The position numbers and the translations under genes are program-made. A stretch of 64,000 bases of DNA, taken from NCBI GenBank assembly GCA_963796225.1, contig CAWCLK010000010.1, forward strand, positions 103,074 through 167,073, written 5' to 3'. Under the pieces are notes generated by a model. The model saw nothing but the letters and a program-made list of their open reading frames with translations. It ran no database searches and was not told the DNA's origin. Position 1 is the first letter of the stretch. Each line of letters begins with the position of its first letter. Below are positions 38,224 to 49,044 of the stretch, in pieces. This DNA comes from CAWCLK01 sp963796225 (lineage in GTDB: Bacteria > Actinomycetota > Nitriliruptoria > Nitriliruptorales > Nitriliruptoraceae).

Positions 38224-39486
38224 GCGCCACGACGACGACCCCGACCGCAGCCGCGTCCGCGACCAGCCGACGCGACCGCGTGATCGGGCTGTTCCTGCTC
38301 GGCCTGGCCGCCGTGACACTGGTGTTCCTGTCGGGCGCGGGTGGCCGCGACGCCACCTTCGTGCTCAACGACCTCACCCAGCCGACGGCGGTCCAGCTGC
38401 CCAACCTGGTCCTGCCCGTGATCCCCACGGTGATCGTGATGGCCGTGATCGCGGCCGCGCTGGGCGGGGTGCACCTGACCCGCGGATTCGGGGCGCGCAC
38501 CACCCTCGTCATCGGGGTCGCCCTGGGCGCCTTCGTGTTCGCCTTCCTCACCTGGGCGACACGTGACCAGACGCTGAACCTGCTGTCGATCTTCCGGCTG
38601 ACCATCCGCGGCGCCGTACCGCTGACGTTCGGGGCGCTGTCCGGCGTGCTGTGCGAACGCTCCGGCGTGATGAACATCGCCATCGAGGCCCAGTTCCTCG
38701 CGGCCGCCTTCGCCGGGGCGCTGGTCAGCAGCCTGTTCGGCAACTGGGCGGGCCTGGTGGCGGGGGCGCTCGGCGGCGCGTTCATCGCCGTGATCCTGGC
38801 GGTGATGGCGATCAAGTTCCGCACCGACCAGATCATCGTCGGCGTGGTCCTGATCGTGTTCGCGACCGGCCTGACCTCGTTCCTGGCCTCGCAGGTGCTC
38901 ACGCCCAACCCGCACCTGAACACGCCCGAGACGTTCCGCCCCATCAGCCATCCCGCTGCTCAGCCGGATCCCGATCCTCGGGCCCCTGCTGTTCAACCAC
39001 ACGATCTTCGTGTACGGGGCGGCGGCGGCCGTGGCCCTGGTCCACTACGGGCTGTTCCACACCCGCTGGGGCCTGCGGACCCGGGCCGTGGGGGAGCACC
39101 CCCGGGCGGCGGACACCGTCGGCGTCGACCCGCTGCGGACCCGCTACGTCGCGGTGATCCTCGGCGGCGTGGTGGCCGGCCTCGGCGGGGCGTTCTTCAC
39201 GCTCGACTCCGCCGCGCAGTTCTCCGAGCAGATGACCGCCGGGCTGGGCTTCATCGCCCTGGCCGCGATGATCGTGGGCCGCTGGCGGCCCCTCGGGGCG
39301 CTCGGGGCGGCCCTGCTGTTCGGCTTCGCCGGGTCGCTGTCCAACGGGCTGGCGCTGGTCCGCGTGCCGATCCCGTCGGAGTTCCTGCTCATGGCGCCCT
39401 ACGTGGTCACGATCTTCGTGGTCGCCGGGCTCGTGGGACGTCCCCGGCCGCCCGCGGCCGACGGCACCGCCTACGTCAAGGAGTGA
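38220..39486 (+). CDS. Nucleoside ABC transporter permease 2 (frameshifted)
   Basis: About 422 residues from ATG 38220. Core motifs: GAVPLTFGALSGVLCERSGV, NIAIEAQFLAAAFAGALV, KFRTDQIIVGVVLIVFATGL, then after a +1 shift near 38948 (FRPIS to IPLLSRIPILG), VGVDPLRTRYVAVILGGV, GGAFFTLDSA and GLGFIALAAMIVGRWRP. The DPLRTRYVAV segment is the coupling loop to the ATPase. Completes the transporter. No nucleoside phosphorylase or deaminase gene follows, although these often do. Confidence 0.85.
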
Positions 39487-39506
39487 GCCGACTGGCCCCC
39501 TCCCGC

Positions 39507-39537
39507 GTGCGCTGATGCGCACAGCGCACGGATGCGC
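39507..39537 (+). promoter_or_regulatory. Repeat cluster upstream of the FtsH-like gene
   Basis: A 7-bp inverted repeat (GTGCGCT at 39507-39513, AGCGCAC at 39523-39529) is interleaved with a direct repeat GATGCGC (39514-39520 and 39531-39537). A possible -10 CATACT lies at 39546-39551. It could be an operator or the transporter's terminator. Confidence 0.4.
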
Positions 39538-39609
39538 CCAACTGGCATACTCTGGGTGAACTGACGGCTACGAAGCGTCGTTACAGGGGATGGCCACGCA
39601 GGAGCGCGC

Positions 39610-41581
39610 ATGAGCGAGATCTCGGAATCCGTCGCATCGGTGCTGGGGGGTGACCTCGTCGCGGCGTCCACCGCCGACGTGGGGCAGCGCCGCGAGCGCC
39701 AGCGACTGCGCCGGCTGGGGACCATGGCCGCGATCCTGGCGGTGCCGCTCGGGTTCCTGTGGTGGCGGATCGCCTCCGGCGCGCCGTTCAACGTCCTCGC
39801 CCTGCCCAGCCTGCCCGACGACTGGGTCATCTGGATCCTGCCGATCGTGATCATCCTCGCCATCGGCCTGGCCGTCGCCATGCCGCTGATGGCCGGACGC
39901 TCGCCCCACGTCGAGTACCGCCCCGAGCAGATCGACGTGGGCTTCGACGACGTCATCGGGATCGGACCGGTCAAGGAGGAGGTGCTGCGCACGCTGAACA
40001 CCTTCCTCGGCTACGTGACCTACAAGGACCGCCTCGGCGGCACGCCCCGACGCGGCCTGATGTTCGAGGGGCCGCCCGGCACCGGCAAGACCCACCTGGC
40101 CAAGGCGATGGCCAAGGAGGCCGGCGTCCCGTTCATGTTCGTGTCCGCGACCTCGTTCCAGTCCATGTGGTACGGGGCGACGGCCCGCAAGATCCGCAGC
40201 TTCTTCAAGGAGCTGCGCAAGACCGCCCGCAGCGAGGGCGGGGCCATCGGCTTCATCGAGGAGATCGACGCCATCGCGGGCAAGCGCGGCGGCATGAGCG
40301 CGACCCCCGCGGGCCTCGTGCTCGGCGAGGTCGACGCCATGGCCATCGACCGATCCACCCGCGTCGACGCCATGATGAGCGAGGGGACCGGCGGCGTGGT
40401 CAACGAGCTGCTGGTGCAGATGCAGTCCTTCGACGACCCGCCAGCGAGCGACCGGATCGTCAACTTCTTCGTCGACACGACCAACAAGTTCCTGCCGGCC
40501 CACCGCCAGCTCGAGCGCCGCCCCGCCGAGTACAACAACATCCTGCTGATCGCGGCCACCAACCGGGCCGACATGCTCGACCCGGCCCTCATGCGCCCCG
40601 GCCGCTTCGCCCGGCGCCTGACCTTCGAGCTGCCCGCCAAGGGCGACCGTCGCGCCCTGATCGACCACTTCCTCACCCGCAAGGCCCACGCCGACGAGCT
40701 CGAGGGCGACGAGTTCCGCGACCAGCTCGCCGGCCAGACCTTCGGCTACACGCCCGGTGATGATCGAGCACCTCATGGACGAGGCGCTGATCCACGCCCT
40801 GCGCGCCGGCCGCGACGGGATGACCTGGGCCGACCTGCAGGCCGCACGGCTGACCGAGGAGGTCGGCCTGAAGAACCCGGTGCCGTACACCGCCCACGAA
40901 CGGCGCCTGGTCGCCACCCACGAGGCCGGCCACGCCACCGTCGCGTTCCTGTCCCAGACCCGCCGCCTCGAGGTCCTGTCCATCGTCAAGCGCGCCGGCT
41001 CGCTGGGCCTGCTCGCCCACGGTGACCTCGACGAGCAGTACAACCGCAGCCGCTCCGAGATCGAGGCGCTGATCGACATCGCCATGGGCGGCATGGTCGC
41101 CGAGGAGCTCGAGTTCGGCGAGCCGTCCACCGGCCCCGCCGGCGACCTCGCCACCGCCACCAACCTCGCGTGCCGCCTCGTCGGCGCCGCCGGGATGGGC
41201 GGGTCGCTGGTGTCGCTGGCCGCCGCCCAGGGCGGCATGTTCGACGGCAACGACCTCGTGGCCAAGACCCTGCGTGACGGCACGGCGCGCCCCGAGGTCG
41301 AGCGCGTGCTCGCCGTCGGCAAGGCCCGCGCCAAGGCGCTGGTCGACGCCAACCGCCACATCCTGCATGCCCTGCGCGACGCGCTGCTGGACCGGGACGA
41401 GCTCATCGGCGACGAGATCACCGAGGTGTGCCAGTCCGCCGGCGCCCCGGTCCTCGACGTCCAGATCGAACGGCGGGGCGACGAACGCCGCCGCATCGAC
41501 CACCTCGCCGACGAGCGCGAACGCAACGGGGCGATCGGCGTGCCCTACGGCGACTTCGAGGTGCGGGGCGAGCCACTCTGA
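39610..41581 (+). CDS. FtsH-like AAA+ membrane metalloprotease, divergent (frameshifted)
   Basis: About 657 residues. Two membrane helices near residues 38-90 lead to an AAA module: GPPGTGKTHLAKAMAKEAG (Walker A), FIEEIDAIAGKRGG (Walker B with Glu where FtsH has Asp), and NRADMLDPALMRPGRFARR (second region of homology). The protease has THEAGHATVAF (zinc HExxH). About 80 extra residues stand between Walker B and the SRH, including TNKFLPAHRQLERR. A +1 shift at about 40757 (FGYTP to VMIEHLMDEAL) splits the gene. Upstream lies a repeat-rich promoter region. It may be a second, specialised FtsH; the housekeeping copy is not in view. Confidence 0.85.
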
Positions 41582-41599
41582 CTGCGCCGGTCGCGACCG

Positions 41600-42790
41600 T
41601 CAGCCGTTGAGCAGGGTCGCGATCCGGTCGATGCCCTCGGCCAGGTCGTCGTCGCCGAGCGCGTAGGAGAGCCGGGCGTAGCCGGGCGCCCCGAACGCCT
41701 CGCCGGGGACCAGCGCCACGTGGGCCTCGTCGAGCAGCAGGTCGGCCAGCTCGAGCGTGGTGTTCACCGTGCGGCCGGCGATCTCGCGGCCGAGGACGCC
41801 CTCGAAGCTGGGGAAGACGTAGAACGCCCCGTGCGGCTCGATGCAGGTGACGCCCTCGATCGCGGACAGCTTCTCGACGGCCAGGCGCCGGCGCCGGTCG
41901 AAGGCCTCGCGCATCGTGGCGACCGGCTCCTGCGGACCGGACACGGCGGCCAGCGCCGCGCGCTGGGAGACGTTGGCGACGTTGGAGGTCGACTGGCTCT
42001 GCAGCCGGCCGATGCCGGACGCGATCTCCTGCGGGGCGATGGTCCAGCCCACGCGCCAACCGGTCATGGCGTAGGTCTTCGCGACACCGTTGGTGACGAT
42101 GCAGCGGGGCGTGAGCTCGGGCACGGCCACCGGCATCGAGGTGAACTGCGCGTCGCCGTAGACCAGGTGCTCGTAGATCTCGTCGGTGATGACCCAGATG
42201 CCCTTCTCGGCCGCCCACTGCCCGATGGCCTTGACCTCGTCGGGCGGGTAGATCGCCCCGGTCGGGTTGGACGGCGACACGAAGATCAGCGCCTTCGTCC
42301 TGTCCGTGACCTTCTCCTCGAGCTGGTCGATGCTGGCCCGGAAGCCGGTGGAGGCGTCGGTGGGAAGGTCGACGATCGTGCCGCCGGCCAGCCGCACCTG
42401 CTCGGGGTAGCTCACCCAGTAGGGGGAGGGCAGCAGGACCTCGTCGCCCGGGTCGATCAGCGACAGGAAGATGTTGAACAGGCTGTGCTTGCCGCCGTTG
42501 GAGACCACGATCTGGCTGGGGTCGCAGTCGTAGCCGGAGTCGCGCTTCGTCTTGGCGGCGATCGCCTCGCGCAGCTCGGGCAGGCCCGGGGCAGGGGAGT
42601 ACTTGTGGTTGACCGGGTCGGCGCAGGCGGCCTGGGCCGCCTCGACGATGTGCGCCGGCGTGGGGAAGTCCGGCTCGCCGGCCCCGAAGCCGATCACGTT
42701 CTCGCCAGCGGCCTTCAGCGCCTTGGCCTTCGCCGTCACGGCGAGGGTCGGCGATTCCTTGATGGCCTGGATGCGGGCGGACAGGGACAC
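41600..42790 (-). CDS. aspC: Aspartate aminotransferase (class I PLP enzyme)
   Basis: 396 residues, intact. PLP lysine in GVAKTYAMTGWRVGW, cofactor motifs SPSNPTGAIYP and ITDEIYEHLVY, substrate Arg in YARLSYALG. It moves the amino group between aspartate and 2-oxoglutarate. The N-terminus MSLSARIQAIKESPTLAVTAKAKALKAAG is normal for the I-gamma group. It converges with the protease gene and diverges from serC, with about 140 bases between starts that should hold two promoters. Confidence 0.93.
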   Translation of the reverse strand: MSLSARIQAIKESPTLAVTAKAKALKAAGENVIGFGAGEPDFPTPAHIVEAAQAACADPVNHKYSPAPGLPELREAIAAKTKRDSGYDCDPSQIVVSNGGKHSLFNIFLSLIDPGDEVLLPSPYWVSYPEQVRLAGGTIVDLPTDASTGFRASIDQLEEKVTDRTKALIFVSPSNPTGAIYPPDEVKAIGQWAAEKGIWVITDEIYEHLVYGDAQFTSMPVAVPELTPRCIVTNGVAKTYAMTGWRVGWTIAPQEIASGIGRLQSQSTSNVANVSQRAALAAVSGPQEPVATMREAFDRRRRLAVEKLSAIEGVTCIEPHGAFYVFPSFEGVLGREIAGRTVNTTLELADLLLDEAHVALVPGEAFGAPGYARLSYALGDDDLAEGIDRIATLLNG

Positions 42791-42928
42791 GGGGGGTCCT
42801 TTGCGTCAACGTGCGGACGGGGAGGGGATCGGCCATCGAGCCTACGGGGTCGAGGTCCTCGACCTCCAACGTCGGCGGCTACCGTCGGACACCGAACCTG
42901 TCTCCCCGCCACCTCCCGAGGTCCCCTC

Positions 42929-44054
42929 GTGGCCGATCCCGCCGACATCACCATCCCCGCCGACCTGCTGCCCGCCGACGGGCGGTTCGGGTGCGGCCCG
43001 TCCAAGGTCCCCGCGACCGCCCTCGACGCGCTGGCCATGACGGGGCGCGAGCTGCTGGGCACCTCCCACCGCAAGGCCCGTGTCAAGGACCAGGTGGCGC
43101 GCCTGCGGCGTGGGATGGCCGAGCTGTTCTCGCTGCCCGACGGGTACGAGGTCGTGCTCGCCCCGGGCGGGGCGACCGCCTTCTGGGAGATGGCGGCGTT
43201 CGGCATGGTCCAGCAGCGCGCCCGCCACTACGTCTTCGGCGAGTTCTCGTCGAAGTTCGCCAAGGCGACGGCGAAGGCCCCGTGGCTGGACGACCCCGAC
43301 GTCGTCGAGGCGCCGGTCGGCACCCGCCCCGCCCCCTCGCCGGCCGACGGCGTGGACGTGCAGGCGCTGACCCACAACGAGACCTCCACCGGCGTGATGA
43401 TGGACGTCGTCCGCCCCGACCAGAATGCCCTGGTGCTGGTCGACGCCACCTCCGGCGCCGGGGGGCTGCCGGTGGACCCGGCCGACGTTCGACGCCTACT
43501 ACTTCAGCCTGCAGAAGGGCTTCGCGTCCGAGGGCGGGCTCGCGGTCGCGCTGCTGTCCCCGGCCGCCATCGAGCGTGTCGAGGCCATCGCAGCCACCGA
43601 CCGCTACGTCCCGACCTTCTTCGACCTCACCACGGCGATCGACAACTCGCGCAAGGACCAGACCTACAACACCCCGGCGATCGCCACGGTGTTCCTGGCC
43701 GCCGAGACGGTCGACTGGATGAACGCCGAGGGTGGCCTCGACGCCATGGTCGAGCTCGGCCGCGCCAAGGCCGACCACCTGTACGGCTGGGCCGACCAGC
43801 GCGACTGGGCCAGCCCCTTCGTCGCCGACCCGGACGCCCGGTCGCTGGTGGTGGGCACCGTCGACCTCGACGACGCCGTCTCCGCCGACGACGTCAACGC
43901 CGCGCTGCGCGCCAACGGCATCCTCGACACCGACGCCTACCGCAAGCTCGGCCGCAACCAGCTCCGTGTCGGCATGTTCCCCACCGTGGACCTGTCCGAC
44001 CTGCAGGCCTACACCGCCTGCGTCGACCACGTGGTCGAGCAGCTGGGGGCGTAG
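42929..44054 (+). CDS. serC: Phosphoserine aminotransferase (frameshifted)
   Basis: About 375 residues from GTG 42929. Actinobacterial-type SerC: RFGCGPSKVPATALDAL, LLGTSHRKARVKDQV, LAPGGATAFWEMAAF, HNETSTGV and, after a +1 shift near 43488 (PADV to DAYYFSLQKGF), the PLP lysine in FSLQKGFASEGG. It converts 3-phosphohydroxypyruvate to phosphoserine for serine synthesis. The stop overlaps the nudC start by one base. Confidence 0.9.
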
Positions 44055-44923
44055 TGCAGGAGGACCTCGACAGCGAGCGCGCCGAGCCCGGCGAGGGCGC
44101 CGGGCCGGCCCGCGCGGCGCTGGCCGACCCGGACACGCTCGTGGTCGCGGTCCGCCAGGACGGCCAGGTCGCCGTCCGGCAGGGCCTGCCCGATGCCATC
44201 GACCCGGGCTCGCTGCCCGCCCCCGTGCTGGCCGACGCGGGTCCTCCCGCGATCGTCGCGCTGGCCCTCGAGGTCGGCCGCGACGACGAGGCCATCGCCC
44301 AGCTCGGACGCTTCCGGGACGACCGGTCGGCACTGCTGGACCTCGACGATGCCGAACGTGCCCTCGGGGCACTGGGCTTCGGGCAGTGGCGGGCACGGAC
44401 CCGGTTCTGCCCGCGCTGCGGCACCCGGCTGCGCCCTCGCGACGACGGCCGCGCCCTGCACTGCGACGGCTGCGGGACCGAGCACTTCCCACGCCTCGAA
44501 CCGGCCGTGATCATGCGCGTCACCGACGCCGACGACCGGCTGCTGCTCGGCCGCCAGCCACAGTGGCCCACGGGACGGTTCTCCGTCCTCGCCGGGTTCG
44601 TCGACCCCGGCGAGTCCATCGAGGACGCCGTGCGCCGCGAGGTCCACGAGGAGGTCGGCGTCGTCGTCGACGAGGTGGCCTACCTCGCCTCGCAGCCGTG
44701 GCCGTTCCCCGCCAGCCTCATGCTCGGCTACGCCGCCCGTGCCGCGACCACCGAGCTGCGGCTGCTCGACGACGAGATCGCCGAGGCGGCATGGTTCACC
44801 CGCGACCAGCTCGTCGCCGCCATGGACGCACGCGAGGTGTTCGTCCCGCCGTCCATCTCCATCTCGAGCTGGCTGATCCAGGAGTGGCTCGGCGCGCCGC
44901 TCACCACGTGGCTCGACCAGTAG
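44054..44923 (+). CDS. nudC: NADH pyrophosphatase NudC
   Basis: 289 residues from GTG 44054. An N-terminal domain, zinc ribbon (CPRCG near residue 119, CDGCG near 137) and Nudix box GFVDPGESIEDAVRREVHEEVGV are followed by the diagnostic SQPWPFPASLM array. It hydrolyses NADH and can remove NAD caps from RNA. The frame is intact. One-base overlap with serC; adoK converges 12 bases after its stop. Confidence 0.93.
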   Translation: MQEDLDSERAEPGEGAGPARAALADPDTLVVAVRQDGQVAVRQGLPDAIDPGSLPAPVLADAGPPAIVALALEVGRDDEAIAQLGRFRDDRSALLDLDDAERALGALGFGQWRARTRFCPRCGTRLRPRDDGRALHCDGCGTEHFPRLEPAVIMRVTDADDRLLLGRQPQWPTGRFSVLAGFVDPGESIEDAVRREVHEEVGVVVDEVAYLASQPWPFPASLMLGYAARAATTELRLLDDEIAEAAWFTRDQLVAAMDAREVFVPPSISISSWLIQEWLGAPLTTWLDQ

Positions 44924-44935
44924 CCGGCTCGGGCG

Positions 44936-45913
44936 TCAGAGCAGGTGCGGGGCGATCTCGGCGGCCGGCTCGTCCCCGAAGCAGCCGGCGAAGCGGTCGC
45001 GGAACTCGGTGCGGTTGAGCCGGTACTCCTGCGTCCCGATGTGCTCGAGGACGTAGGTGGCCAGCAGCGACCCGACCTGGGCCGCGCGCTGCAGGTCGAC
45101 ACCCCACGACAGCCCGGCGAGGAAGCCGGCGCGGAAGGCGTCGCCCACCCCGGTGGGGTCCTCACGGCGCCGTTCGGGCGCAGCGATGACCTCGATCGAC
45201 TCCTGGTCGGCCCGGTCGATCACGCAGCCCTTCGGCCCGTGGGTGGTGATGCGCATCCCGACCCGCTGCAGGACGTCGTCGTCGCCCCAGCCGGTCTTCT
45301 TCTCGAGCAGGGTCTTCTCGTAGTCGTTGGTGACCAGGTAGGACGCGCCCTCGACCAGGCCGCGGATCTCCGGTCCGTCCATGCGCGCCAGCTGCTGGCC
45401 CGGGTCGGACATGAAGGGCACGCCGAGCTGGCGGCACTCCTCGGTGTGGCGCAGCATGGCCTCGGGGTCGTTGGGGGAGACCACGACGAGGTCGAGGTCG
45501 CCGTGCTCCTCGACGATGGGGCCCAGCTCGATGAAGCGGGACTCGTCCATGGCGCCCGAGTAGAACGACGCCATCTGGTTCTGGTCCTCGTCGGTGGTGC
45601 AGAGGAACCGCGCGGTGTGCTTCATCTCGGAGACGTGCACGGTCGAGGTGTTCACGCCGTGCCGGTCCAGCCAGGTGCGGTAGTCGGCGTTGAAGTCCTC
45701 GCCGACGGCCCCGACCAGCAGCGGCCGCTCCCCGAGCTGGCCCAGCCCGAACGCGATGTTGGCGGCCACGCCGCCCCGTCGGACCTCGAGCTTGTCCACG
45801 AGGAAGCTGAGGCTGATCCGGTCGAGCTGGTCGGCGACGATCTGGTCGCTGAACCGCCCCGGGAACGTCATCAGGTAGTCGGTCGCGATCGAGCCGGTGA
45901 CGGCGATTCGCAC
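44936..45913 (-). CDS. adoK: Adenosine kinase, mycobacterial PfkB type
   Basis: 325 residues from GTG 45913. PfkB family with close likeness to the mycobacterial adenosine kinase: VRIAVTGSIATDYLMTFPGRFSDQ, LSFLVDKLEVRRGGVAANIAFGLG, NDPEAMLRHTEECRQLGVPF, DPTGVGDAFRAGFLAG (catalytic Asp) and IGTQEYRLN. It phosphorylates adenosine from the SahH reaction to AMP. The start is set by this alignment: the open frame reaches further upstream without likeness. Confidence 0.92.
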   Translation of the reverse strand: MRIAVTGSIATDYLMTFPGRFSDQIVADQLDRISLSFLVDKLEVRRGGVAANIAFGLGQLGERPLLVGAVGEDFNADYRTWLDRHGVNTSTVHVSEMKHTARFLCTTDEDQNQMASFYSGAMDESRFIELGPIVEEHGDLDLVVVSPNDPEAMLRHTEECRQLGVPFMSDPGQQLARMDGPEIRGLVEGASYLVTNDYEKTLLEKKTGWGDDDVLQRVGMRITTHGPKGCVIDRADQESIEVIAAPERRREDPTGVGDAFRAGFLAGLSWGVDLQRAAQVGSLLATYVLEHIGTQEYRLNRTEFRDRFAGCFGDEPAAEIAPHLL

Positions 45914-46087
45914 GGTGGCCTCGTGGTGTCTCGGGCGGTGGCGGGGCGAGCCGCGAGCGTACTGGCCGGCCTGTACGGCCCCCGCCCGGCGCACGCAGCG
46001 CGTTGAGCGCTCGGCCTGCCCGCACCAGCGGGCACCACCTTGTTAGCGTCGGCGGGGGAGTACGACACCAGCGTGGGAGGTCGATCC

Positions 46088-47396
46088 GTGCAGCCCGACG
46101 ATGTGCTGAACAGCCTGCGACAGCACGTGCTGGTGGACGGGTACGACCTCGTCCTCGACCTCGACCGCAGCCACGGGTCCACCCTGGTCGACGCACGCAC
46201 CGGCACCTCGTACCTGGACATGTTCACGTTCTTCGCGTCCAACGCGCTGGGCATGAACCACCCGGCGATGCACGACCCCGACGTCGAGGCGCGCCTGCTG
46301 CAGGCCGCGCGGCACAAGCCGTCCAACTCCGACGTCTACACGGTCGCGCAGGCCGACTACGTCGACGCCTTCGCCCGCGTGCTGGGCCCCGACCGGCTGC
46401 CCTGGCACTTCATGATCGAGGGTGGGGCGGCCGCCGTCGCCAACGCCCTCAAGGCGGCGTTCGACTGGAAGAGCCGGCGCAACGAGGCGGCGGGGCGGGA
46501 CCCGGCGCTCGGGACGAGGGTCCTGCACCTGCGCCACGCCTTCCACGGCCGCTCGGGCTACACCCTGAGCCTCACCAACACCGACCCGATCAAGACGGCG
46601 CGGTTCCCGACCTTCGACTGGCCGCGGATCCCGTCGCCGGCCCTGCGGTTCCCGCTGGAGACCCACGCCCAGGCGAACCAGGACGACGAGGACGTCGCGC
46701 TGTCCGCCGCGGCCGACGCGTTCGCCGCCCACCCGCACGACATCGCCTGCTTCATCACCGAACCCATCCAGGGGGAGGGGGGCGACCGCCACCTCTCCAC
46801 CCGGTTCCTGCAGGGCATGCAGGACCTGTGCCGCGAGCACGAGGCCCTGTTCGTCGTCGACGAGGTCCAGACCGGCGTCGGGATGACCGGCACCCCGTGG
46901 GCCCACCAGCAGCTCGGCATCGAGCCCGACCTGCTCGCCTACGGCAAGAAGACCCACGTGTGCGGGGTGCTCGGCGGTGGCCGCCTCGACGACGAGCCCG
47001 ACCACGTGTGGCGGACCTCCAGCCGGATCAACTCGACCTTCGGCGGGTCGCTGGTCGACATGGTCCGGGCCACGGTCATGCTCGAGGTCATGGAGCGCGA
47101 CGGGCTGATCGACCGCGCCCGTCGGCTCGGCGCCGACCTGCTCGCACGCCTCGAGGACCTGCAGGACCGGCACAGCAGCCTCGACAACGCCCGCGGCCGC
47201 GGGCTGATGTGCGCCGTCGACCTGCCCTCGCGCGGCATGCGTGACGACGTGCGTGCCCGCCTGGTCCGCGACGAGCGCGTGATGATGCTCGGGTGCGGCG
47301 AGCAGAGCCTGCGCTTCCGCCCTGCCCTGACCGTCCCCGAGGACGACCTCCACCGCGCCGTGGATGCCCTGGACCGAGCCGTGAAGGCCGCCACTA
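46088..47396 (+). CDS. lat: L-lysine 6-transaminase
   Basis: About 436 residues from GTG 46088 (GGGAGG 7 bases upstream). Highly characteristic: HVLVDGYDLVLDLDRSHG, DMFTFFASNALGMNHPAM, KPSNSDVYTVAQADYV, HAFHGRSGYTLSLTNTDP, EPIQGEGGDRH, FVVDEVQTGVGMTG, and the PLP lysine in AYGKKTHVCGV. It moves the epsilon-amino group of lysine to 2-oxoglutarate. The frame does not stop after the conserved end (RFRPALTVPEDDL) but runs on through the next gene, so a small indel near 47390 is inferred; a TAG at 47395-47397 may be the true stop and the end given is approximate. Confidence 0.85.
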
Positions 47397-47474
47397 GCGA
47401 GGTCCAGGCCTGGACCGACGTGAAGCCGCCACCAGCTGACCCACCCCCGACGACCCTCCACCGGGAGGTACCCC

Positions 47475-49020
47475 ATGACGATCACCAGCCGCATCGACGG
47501 TCAGCCCTGGACCGGGGCCACGTCCCGCACCGTCGAGATCCCCAACCCGGCCCACCTCGACGAGGTCGTGGCCACCGTCGAGCTGGCCGGCGCCGAGGCC
47601 ATGGCCACCGCCGCCCGTCGGGCTCGCGCCGCGCAGGCCGAGTGGGCCCGGGTCCCCGCCCCGATCCGGGGCGAGGCGATCCACGCGATGGGCGAGCTGT
47701 TCCGCGCCAACAAGGAGGCGCTCAGCCAGCTCGTCACCCGCGAGATCGGCAAGCCCATCACCGAGTCGCGGGGCGAGGTCCAGGAGGCCATCGACACCTG
47801 CACGTTCTTCGCCTCCGAGGGTCGGCGGCTGTACGGGCAGACCGTCCCCAGCGAGATGTCCGACAAGCAGCTGTTCACGTTCCGGACGCCCGTCGGTGTC
47901 ATGGCCGTGATCACCGCCGGGAACTTCCCGGTCGCCGTGCCGTCCTGGTACCTCGTGCCCGCGCTGCTCGCCGGCAACGCCGTGGTGTGGAAGCCCGCCG
48001 AGTACACCCCGGCCATCGCCGATGCCGTGACTCGGATCGTGCACGCGTCCGGCATCCCCACCGGGGCGTTCCAGCTCGTGCTGTCCGACGGGCCCGACAC
48101 CTTCGCCGGACTCGAGCAGGCGCTGGAGGCCGGGGACGTGCACAAGGTCGGGTTCACCGGGTCCGTGGACGTGGGCCGGCGCATCGCCGAGGTCTGCGGA
48201 CGCCACCTGGTGTCGCCCACGCTCGAGCTCGGCGGCAAGAACCCGCTGGTGGTCATGCCCGACGCCGACCTCGACCTGGCCGTCGAGGGCGCGCTGTTCT
48301 CCGGCTTCGGGACCGCCGGCCAGCGGTGCACCTCCCTCGGTGTCGCCGCCGTCCACGAGTCGATCGCCGACGACTTCCTGTCGCGGTTCGGCAAGGCCGT
48401 CGAGGAGGCCGCCGGTCGGCGACCCCACCCAGTCCGTGCTGTACGGGCCCATGATCAACCAGCGCTTCGCCGACAACTACGAACGCTGGCTGGACGAGAT
48501 CCAGGACCACCACACGGTGCTCGGGTCGTCGGGGCGCGGTCGCATCACCGCCGACAACCCGCGCAGCGGGTTCGTGGGCGACCCGGCCGCCGGCATCTAC
48601 GAGCACCCGACGATCGTCGCCGGCGTGACGCGCGACGACGTGCTGTACCAGCGCGAGACCTTCGGCCCCATCGTCCCGGTCGCCACCTTCGCCGACTTCG
48701 ACGAGGCGATGGCCGTCGCCAACGACCACGGCTACGGGCTGTCCGCCGCGATCTACACCAACGACCCGCGCACCGCCTTCCACTTCCGCGAGCGTGTCAC
48801 GGCCGGGATGGTCTCGGTCAACAACTCGACGTCCGGCGCCGAGGCGCACCTGCCCTTCGGCGGCAACGGCAAGTCCGGCAACGGGGCGCGCCAGTCCGGC
48901 ATCTGGGTGCTGGACCAGGTCACCCGCTGGCAGTCGATGAACTGGGACGTGTCCGGCAAGCTCCAGAAGGCCCAGATGGACGTGGGCGGCATCGACGCCG
49001 ACCTGGACTTCCGGTTGTAG
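47475..49020 (+). CDS. L-aminoadipate-semialdehyde dehydrogenase (ALDH family, frameshifted)
   Basis: About 514 residues. ALDH motifs: ITAGNFPVAVPSWYLVPALLAGNAVVWKPAEYTP, GFTGSVDVGRRI, LELGGKNPLVV (catalytic Glu), GTAGQRCTSLG (catalytic Cys), ETFGPIVPV and MVSVNNSTSGAEAHLPFGG. It should oxidise 2-aminoadipate semialdehyde, the product of Lat, to 2-aminoadipate, since the genes are adjacent. A +1 shift near 48414 (EEAA to VGDPTQSVLYGP) divides it. ATG 47475 follows GGAGG. Confidence 0.85.
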
Positions 49021-49044
49021 GCACGTCGCGTCGCCGATCCGCCA

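Noticed and set aside
37095..39515. A natural fusion of the two ABC permeases in one 806-residue protein
   Set aside because: A TGA overlapping the second ATG (38221-38223) and usual operon layout indicate two genes; the join is explained by an extra base upstream, in keeping with other frameshifts.
43480..43495. Programmed ribosomal frameshifting in serC and other split genes
   Set aside because: The sites share no slippery heptamer or following structure and vary in sequence, so independent sequence errors are simpler.
41720..44923. One 1067-residue SerC-NudC protein
   Set aside because: The frame only joins because of the +1 shift in serC; each enzyme has its own start, and the serC stop (44052-44054) lies directly before nudC.
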